The position numbers were made by a program, and so were the translations under genes. Below the pieces are notes generated by a model that did no database searches, was not told the DNA's origin, and saw nothing but the letters and a program-made list of their open reading frames with translations. DNA of 38,841 bases, taken from positions 1-38,841 of the forward strand of contig NCAP01000009.1 in NCBI GenBank assembly GCA_002255495.1, written 5' to 3'. Below are positions 33,684 through 38,841 of the stretch, one piece after another; position 1 is the stretch's first letter; the number at the start of each line of letters is the position of its first letter. This stretch comes from Rhodospirillales bacterium 20-60-12. GTDB taxonomy: Bacteria; Pseudomonadota; Alphaproteobacteria; Acetobacterales; Acetobacteraceae.

Positions 33684-34667
33684 CTACCTATTCAAGGCCG
33701 CCATAGCCGGCGCGGGATAGCGGGTGCCCGCAGCAGCGCCGGGCGGCATGGCGCGGTCGAGCTTGAGCAAATCATCAGCACTCAGCGGCACTTCCAGCGC
33801 ACCGACATTCTCCTCCAGCCATTTGCGCCTCTTGGTGCCCGGGATCGGCACGATGTCACTGCCCTGGGCCAGCACGAATGCCAGAGCAAGCTGCGCCTGG
33901 CTGCATTTTTTCGCCTGCGCCATTTCGTCGAGCACGGCGATCAAAGTGGTGTTGCGATCGAAATTCTCGCCTTGAAAGCGCGGATTGAGGCGGCGGAAAT
34001 CGCCTTGCGGAATATCATCGCTGGATTTGAAACTGCCGGTCAAAAACCCCCGACCAAGCGGCGAATAGGGCACCAGGCCGATCCCCAGCTCACGCAGCAA
34101 CGGCAGCGTCTCGGCTTCCAGGTCGCGCGTCCAAAGCGAATATTCGGTTTGCAAGGCGGTTATTTTATGCACCGCATGGGCGCGCCTGATCGTATCGGGT
34201 GCGGCTTCGGACAAACCCAGATAGCGCACCTTACCCGCGCTCACGAGGTCTGCCATCGCACCCACCGTATCCTCGATCGGCACGCTCGGATCGACCCGAT
34301 GCTGGTAATATAAATCGATCACCTCGACGCCAAGCCGCTTAAGGCTCGCATCGCAGGCGGATTTGACATAATCGGGCTTGCCGTTGACGCCGAGAAACGC
34401 GCCATCCGCGCCGCGCATATTGCCGAACTTGGTGGCGATGATCACGCGGTCACGATAGGGTGCCAGGGCACGGCCAACCAGTTCTTCATTGCGGCCCACG
34501 CCATACATGTCGGCCGTGTCAAAGAACGTCACACCCAATTCGACCGCCCGTTCAATAGTGGCAATCGATTCCGCATCGTCAGCCGGACCGTAGAATTCCG
34601 ACATACCCATACAGCCCAGCCCGATGGCGGACACGACAAGATTGGGACCCAATCGGCGTTCATCCAT
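33684..34667 (-). CDS. Aldo/keto reductase
   Basis: A 327-residue NADPH-dependent (beta/alpha)8 oxidoreductase of the AKR family. The catalytic tetrad is visible as D and Y in [12 protein letters not shown] in [11 protein letters not shown] and H in [18 protein letters not shown]. The C-terminal [17 protein letters not shown] binds the cofactor. It resembles the YakC/AKR13-type family. Substrate is not predictable. GGAGAG precedes ATG 34667. No strong operon partner; dat lies 63 bases downstream. Confidence 0.92.
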   Translation of the reverse strand: MDERRLGPNLVVSAIGLGCMGMSEFYGPADDAESIATIERAVELGVTFFDTADMYGVGRNEELVGRALAPYRDRVIIATKFGNMRGADGAFLGVNGKPDYVKSACDASLKRLGVEVIDLYYQHRVDPSVPIEDTVGAMADLVSAGKVRYLGLSEAAPDTIRRAHAVHKITALQTEYSLWTRDLEAETLPLLRELGIGLVPYSPLGRGFLTGSFKSSDDIPQGDFRRLNPRFQGENFDRNTTLIAVLDEMAQAKKCSQAQLALAFVLAQGSDIVPIPGTKRRKWLEENVGALEVPLSADDLLKLDRAMPPGAAAGTRYPAPAMAALNR

Positions 34668-34834
34668 TTCTGCTCTCCGCTTGATCTGATGATTTCTACT
34701 CAGATGTGGCTAGCCGTAAGCCCGATGCAAGCCGCATCTCACGCCGGCGCGCATTCCATGGTCATGGAGCGGCGCTGGTTTATGCTATCGATCATGTCTG
34801 CCGATGGTCAGAATCGGCATCAATGATCATTGAT

Positions 34835-35617
34835 CTATGCCAGCGCCTTCACCGATGCCATCGCGACGGCATATTGATCGGGCGGCAAATAGCCTTTTAG
34901 CACATCGGCCGGATGGCCATCAGCCCGCACCCGGCCCTGATCCATCCAGATCACCCGGTTGCACCATTGCAGAATAATCTCTGCCGAATGGGTCGATAAA
35001 ACCAGAATTTCGGCACCTCGCACCATCGAATCGAGCCGGAGCTTGGCTTTACCCATGAACGCCGCATCGCCGGCCAGAATCCATTCATCCATCAGCAGAA
35101 TTTCCGGCTTGATCGCGGTGGCCATGGCAAAACCCAGGCGCATCATCATGCCCGAACTATAAATCCGCACCGGCAAATCCAGAAATTGCGGCAATTCAGC
35201 GAATTGCGCGATATCCTCTTCAAGCTGGGCAATGGCGGATTTGTTCATGCCGTTGAACAGGCCGCGCAAGCGAATATTTTCCCGTCCGGTCAAATCAGGG
35301 TTCATGCCCTGCCCCGGATCGAGCAGAGCAGAAAGCGCGCCATTGATGTGAACCGAACCCGCTCCAGGCTCGTATATGCCCGCCAGCGCGCGCAGCAGCG
35401 TGGTTTTGCCGGCGCCGTTGGAGCCGATCAGCCCGAGCCGATCGCCGCTGCCCAATTCAAATGTCACATCGCGCAGCGCCTGCACCACGAGGCGCTGCTT
35501 GGTATCCTTGCCGACCCGGCCCGAGGCCGCGGCAAAGACGGTTTTCTTCAGGCTGCGACTATCGCTGTGATAAAGTGGAAAATCGATGGAGACATGATCG
35601 GCGCGCAGGAAAGCCAC
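34835..35617 (-). CDS. Polysaccharide ABC exporter ATP-binding protein (Wzt/KpsT-like)
   Basis: A 260-residue ABC ATPase. The N-terminal extension (VSIDFPLYHSDSRSLKK) is typical of O-antigen/capsule exporters. Walker A is at 64-72 (GLIGSNGAGKT), the signature is the family-specific YSSGMMMRL in place of LSGGQ, and Walker B is EILLMDEW. There is no C-terminal carbohydrate-binding domain, as in KpsT or short Wzt forms. It lies 5 bases after the permease gene on the same strand. Confidence 0.9.
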   Translation of the reverse strand: MAFLRADHVSIDFPLYHSDSRSLKKTVFAAASGRVGKDTKQRLVVQALRDVTFELGSGDRLGLIGSNGAGKTTLLRALAGIYEPGAGSVHINGALSALLDPGQGMNPDLTGRENIRLRGLFNGMNKSAIAQLEEDIAQFAELPQFLDLPVRIYSSGMMMRLGFAMATAIKPEILLMDEWILAGDAAFMGKAKLRLDSMVRGAEILVLSTHSAEIILQWCNRVIWMDQGRVRADGHPADVLKGYLPPDQYAVAMASVKALA

Positions 35618-35622
35618 GATAT

Positions 35623-36534
35623 TTACACCCAGAACGAAATGCGCGCCCGCGTACGGACGAAAACCAGACCAGCAAAAAAGATCAGCCCCACGGAGTAGCC
35701 GGCGGCGCAGAGGTAGGTTTCAGTCGAAGGGATCGCGCCCAGCATCGGCCCGCGGACAATTTCGAGCAGCGCGTAAAACGGGTTCCAATTGAGCAGCACG
35801 ATACCGAGGCCACGATGCGCCAGCACGCTCGGGCTCCATAAAATCGGGCTGACGAAAAAGGCGATTTGCATGACGCTGGCCACAATCGGCGGCACGTCGC
35901 GAAAGCGCGCACAAAAGGCCCCGAGAAGCAGGCACGCCGCCAGACCATCAACCAACCAGAGGGCAAAACCCGGAATCGCGAGAAACGCCTTGATGCCCGG
36001 CCAAGCATCCATGATCGCAAAAACCGCGACAATCACAATAATGTTATGTGCCAGGACCAGCACATTGCGCACCACCACACGCCCCGCATGAATGGTGAGC
36101 GGCATCCGCATCGAGCGGATCATGACCTCGGATTGCGTGAACGAAGTGCAGCCTTCGGACACCAGGATCGAGATGAAATTCCACAGCACGAGCGACAGTG
36201 AGAGAAACGGCAGATAAGTGTGGATATCGGTATGGAACAGCCTGGAATATAAAAATCCCAATGCGCCAACCATGACCGATGTGGATAAGGTCAGCCAGAA
36301 TGGCCCGAGCATCGAGCCGCGATAACGCAGCCTGATATCCAGCACACTCAGCGTCCAGATGAGCCGCCACAGGCGCGCACCGTCTCGCAAATCCACCGAG
36401 GCGTGGGCAAGCCTGTTGCGCCAGCCGAGGCCCGCAACGATGTCATAATACGCCCCGGGCATGGATAAAGACGGCGGTGCGTCAGTCGCAATTTCGCCGG
36501 CTTCCGCGTTCGGGGTAGCCACGGAAATGCTCAT
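35623..36534 (-). CDS. Polysaccharide ABC exporter permease (Wzm/KpsM-like)
   Basis: A 303-residue ABC-2-type membrane permease with about six hydrophobic segments, which carries lipid-linked O-antigen, teichoic-type or capsular chains across the inner membrane. The segment LRYRGSMLGPFWLTLSTSVM before the first helix is a family marker. The cytoplasmic N-terminus is about 60 residues long. It pairs with the ATPase gene just downstream. No glycosyltransferase or nucleotide-sugar genes lie within the window, so the exported polymer is unknown. Confidence 0.9.
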   Translation of the reverse strand: MSISVATPNAEAGEIATDAPPSLSMPGAYYDIVAGLGWRNRLAHASVDLRDGARLWRLIWTLSVLDIRLRYRGSMLGPFWLTLSTSVMVGALGFLYSRLFHTDIHTYLPFLSLSLVLWNFISILVSEGCTSFTQSEVMIRSMRMPLTIHAGRVVVRNVLVLAHNIIVIVAVFAIMDAWPGIKAFLAIPGFALWLVDGLAACLLLGAFCARFRDVPPIVASVMQIAFFVSPILWSPSVLAHRGLGIVLLNWNPFYALLEIVRGPMLGAIPSTETYLCAAGYSVGLIFFAGLVFVRTRARISFWV

Positions 36535-36631
36535 CGCTTTCGCCTACTCGATAGAACCTGTCTGGTCAACGTCCCCAGCCTGAAGCTTGCCGGGAATTCA
36601 TCCGCAGCACATAAGGCGCGAACCAGCCGGT

Positions 36632-37126
36632 TCAACCGGCACGGGCCAGCCGGGTACGGTTACCGCGAATAATCTGCACCCGGTCGCCGGGCTGCAATTG
36701 CAGCTCATTGGTCTGCACCACCGAAATCGTCGTCCCGTCATCCTGCCGGATGATGAATTCAACCGCCTGCCCCGACGTCGCCGAAGTGCCGACGGCATTG
36801 CCAACCAACCCACCGACGATCGCCCCGCCGATGGCCCCCAGCACATTCACCGCCCCGCCGCCGGGACCACCGATGAAACTACCCGCAGTGGCACCCACGG
36901 CACCACCCGCCAACGTGCCGATGCCGCCACCCTGGCCGACCACAGCGACCGGCCGTTCCGAGAGAATCTGGCCATAAGTCACATAGCCGGTCTGGCCGAT
37001 TGCGGCCGTGCTATACGTCGTGTTGGTGTTGGTCGGCGCACAGGCGGCAAGCCCGGCCAACAGCACAGCGCCGGCACCGAGGCGGCCGGCGATGAACATG
37101 GGCCGTAATCTGAAATGGGTCATCAT
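36632..37126 (-). CDS. SlyB-like glycine-zipper outer-membrane lipoprotein
   Basis: A 164-residue lipoprotein. The signal peptide ends in a lipobox (GLAAC). The centre is a glycine zipper with two membrane-type helices (GGGIGTLAGGAVGATAGSFI, then LGAIGGAIVGGLVGNAVG), followed by a compact C-terminal domain containing QPGDRVQIIRG. This is the SlyB/Pcp-lipoprotein layout, which in enterobacteria guards outer-membrane integrity. ATG 37126 or 37123 has GAGGCG upstream; an in-frame opening to 37279 lacks support. Divergent from the lytic transglycosylase gene. Confidence 0.87.
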   Translation of the reverse strand: MMTHFRLRPMFIAGRLGAGAVLLAGLAACAPTNTNTTYSTAAIGQTGYVTYGQILSERPVAVVGQGGGIGTLAGGAVGATAGSFIGGPGGGAVNVLGAIGGAIVGGLVGNAVGTSATSGQAVEFIIRQDDGTTISVVQTNELQLQPGDRVQIIRGNRTRLARAG

Positions 37127-37338
37127 CGCCTCATATGTTCGCTGATCGGAATATCCTCGGCCGCTTTCATACGCATAAGCGGAATGATTTGAAAGCCGAA
37201 ACCCAAGGCTGGCATGTGCACGGCTGGCGCGTGCAGACAAATACCCATGTTTTATTTCTTGCCTTAAATTTGCCAACAAGTTAAGGACTTATCCTGCGCG
37301 GTTCACATTCGACATCAAAGGCAGGGTATATCGGTTTG

Positions 37339-38466
37339 ATGCAAAACGCACTCCAAGCAACCCCCCGCCGGCGGCCTTTGCGCACCGCATTGATATTCGC
37401 GACCCTGGGACTCCTATCCGCCTGCGCCTCGCATGGGCCAAGCGTGAACGCCAATCAGGCCGCCTATGACTATGCCGCCCATGCTAAAGGCAATTACCAG
37501 CCGCCCGGCCCGGCCAGTGATCCATGGGGTCCTTATATCCGCCTCGCCAGCGAGCGCTTCGATGTGCCGGAACCCTGGATCAGGCAGGTCATGCGCGTCG
37601 AGTCAGGCGGTCATGAATATATCGACGGCCAGTTGACCGTCTCGCCCGTGGGGGCGATGGGGCTGATGCAAATCATGCCGGCGACCTATCAGGAACTCGC
37701 CGGCCGCTATGGTCTGGGCAATGACCCGTTCAACCCGTACGACAATATCCTCGCCGGCACCGCCTATATCCATGAGCTTTATCAGGTCTATGGCTCGCCG
37801 GGATTCCTCGCCGCCTATAATGCCGGCCCTGGGCGGCTTGATGCCTATCTTGATTACCACAAGCCCCTGCCCGCCGAGACCCGCAATTATGTCGCCATGA
37901 TTGCGCCCAATATCCGCGGCGTCTATCCGACCGGCCATGCCGAGGCCGACCAATTGGCCATGAACCAGTTGCCCGCTCATATCGCCCCCGGCATCCGCCC
38001 CGGCTATACCCCGCCCGCACCGATGCCAAGCGTGCCGGTGGCACCCGATGCGCCGGTGCAAATGGCCGCCTTGGCACCGCCCTCGGTTGCCGAAACACCG
38101 CGCTACACGCCGCAACATGCGCTTAATCTGCCGCCTTCTCAGCGTGGCTTCTCACTCATTCCACGGGCCGACGCGGCAGTGCCGCAAGCCGGCAATTTCA
38201 ATAATACCGGCAGCGGTTGGGCGATTCAGGTTGGCGCTTATGATAGCCAGTCCCACGCCAACGCCGCCCTGGGCATCGCCGAGCTGACAGCGGTGAAAAT
38301 GCTCATCAAGGGCCAACCGATGATCGCGGCGGTCACCACCGGTGATCGAACAATCTACCGCGCGCGGGTCGTTCATTTGCCGCACGACGCTGCCTTGCAG
38401 GCCTGCCAACGCCTCACCGGCGGCCCGACCGGCTGCGTCGTTCTTTCGCCGGATGCGCAATCCTAA
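37339..38466 (+). CDS. Lytic transglycosylase with C-terminal SPOR domain
   Basis: A 375-residue lipoprotein (lipobox LLSAC, cysteine 29) with an SLT domain at about 62-180. The catalytic glutamate is E88 (RVESGG), with the family motifs GAMGLMQIMPATYQ and AAYNAGPGRL. A Pro/Ala-rich linker leads to a SPOR domain (from about 295, GWAIQVGAYDSQSHA) that binds denuded septal peptidoglycan. Hence probably an RlpA/MltC-like murein hydrolase acting at division sites. ATG 37339 follows an in-frame TTG; the ribosome site is weak. Confidence 0.92.
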   Translation: MQNALQATPRRRPLRTALIFATLGLLSACASHGPSVNANQAAYDYAAHAKGNYQPPGPASDPWGPYIRLASERFDVPEPWIRQVMRVESGGHEYIDGQLTVSPVGAMGLMQIMPATYQELAGRYGLGNDPFNPYDNILAGTAYIHELYQVYGSPGFLAAYNAGPGRLDAYLDYHKPLPAETRNYVAMIAPNIRGVYPTGHAEADQLAMNQLPAHIAPGIRPGYTPPAPMPSVPVAPDAPVQMAALAPPSVAETPRYTPQHALNLPPSQRGFSLIPRADAAVPQAGNFNNTGSGWAIQVGAYDSQSHANAALGIAELTAVKMLIKGQPMIAAVTTGDRTIYRARVVHLPHDAALQACQRLTGGPTGCVVLSPDAQS

Positions 38467-38554
38467 ATCATCTCGTGAGAGAGCGCCCGTCCGGCAATAG
38501 GCGCATGACGGCTCCCCTGTTTCGCTCATCGGCCAATCCTATTATTATAGCGTC

Positions 38555-38841
38555 ATGCAAACCGCCCACCGCTCGCCCTTCCGCTCGCTCGCCGGCCTGT
38601 CGCTGCGCGATCTCGAATATGCCCAGGCGGTCGGCCAGCTGCGCCATTTCGGCCGCGCCGCCGAGCGTTGCGGTGTCAGCCAACCGGCTTTGTCCGAACA
38701 GGTGCGCAAGCTGGAGGCGTATCTCGGCGTTGCCCTGTTCGAGCGCACCAAGCGCCATGTATCGATCACCGAGGCAGGCACCGCCTTACTCGAACAGATC
38801 GACCAGCTGATCAGCCAGGCGCGCAACCTGCTCGCGATGTC
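38555..38841 (+). CDS. oxyR: OxyR-like LysR-family regulator (5' part only)
   Basis: The first 95 residues of a LysR-type regulator; the gene runs off the window. The helix-turn-helix region (FGRAAERCGVSQPALSEQVR) and the following KLEAYLGVALFERTKRHVSI are typical, and the LRDLEYAQAVGQLRHFGRAA pattern is close to OxyR. The effector domain and the redox cysteines of OxyR are outside the window, so assignment to OxyR is provisional. Starts 88 bases after the transglycosylase gene, behind an AT-rich stretch that may hold its promoter. Confidence 0.72.
   Translation, partial: MQTAHRSPFRSLAGLSLRDLEYAQAVGQLRHFGRAAERCGVSQPALSEQVRKLEAYLGVALFERTKRHVSITEAGTALLEQIDQLISQARNLLAM

Noticed and set aside
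33234-34313. 359-residue plus-strand frame over dat and the aldo/keto reductase gene
   Set aside because: Spans two real minus-strand genes and their gap, with His/Gln/Arg-rich antisense composition.
1-38841. tRNA, rRNA, prophage or insertion-sequence content
   Set aside because: No cloverleaf ending in CCA, no rRNA-like stretch, and no transposase or integrase reading frame was found by eye.

Overview
The window looks like a chromosomal segment of an alphaproteobacterium, most likely an acidophilic or acetic-acid-type member of the Acetobacteraceae (Rhodospirillales). This rests on the moderately high GC content, the alphaproteobacterial forms of SecB, PspC, HolC and HflK/HflC, a Tat-exported HiPIP, triheme cytochromes of the Acetobacteraceae dehydrogenase type, and GC-rich hairpin spacers of a kind common in that family. 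The genus cannot be fixed by eye. Most of the window is ordinary core genome. No prophage, transposase, CRISPR array, rRNA or tRNA was seen.

Layout. 1-3151 (minus): a redox group of HiPIP, an orphan triheme cytochrome c with an unrecognised C-terminal domain, and an FNR-type regulator with four candidate cluster cysteines. 3209-6058: a phage-shock (Psp) module, pspA-pspB-pspC plus a small membrane gene, with a clear sigma-54 promoter and divergent pspF. 6090-8850: secB, argC, a gamma-carbonic-anhydrase-like protein and a lipoprotein. 9071-12347: pyroglutamyl peptidase, slipin, ankyrin protein, TspO and a 52-residue lipoprotein. 12404-15547: a molybdate/tungstate system, modE divergent from modA(wtpA-like)-modB-modC, with two overlapping Mo-box-like palindromes between them. 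15802-21773: hflK-hflC divergent from mrp-holC-aroQ-accB-accC. 21967-27367: a fused 5-oxoprolinase/hydantoinase divergent from a MarR-like regulator and an orphan LivJ-type binding protein. 27452-30015 (minus): a compact operon of small ORF, cupin, purU, Mo-cofactor oxidoreductase and membrane protein. 30206-32561: lipoprotein, pyrD and HAD hydrolase. 32757-38841: D-amino-acid aminotransferase, aldo/keto reductase, an O-antigen/capsule-type ABC exporter pair, a SlyB-like lipoprotein, a lytic transglycosylase with a SPOR domain, and the start of an OxyR-like gene.

The most unusual non-coding signal is a family of modular palindromic repeats at 1-151, 8850-9054, 15545-15770, 30036-30138 and 32583-32760, with a possible remnant at 6056. 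At least five building blocks (called A to E here) are shuffled and inverted between loci. They are often bounded by CTAGAG/CTCTAG, mostly sit between convergent genes, and in several cases supply or abut the TAG stop codon of the neighbouring gene.

Possible functional links: the Mo uptake operon can supply the Mo enzyme at 27769-28443; pyroglutamyl peptidase (9071-9715) and the 5-oxoprolinase (21967-25575) could form a peptide-to-pyroglutamate-to-glutamate route; Psp, HflKC, slipin, TspO, SlyB and the SPOR transglycosylase are all envelope-maintenance functions.
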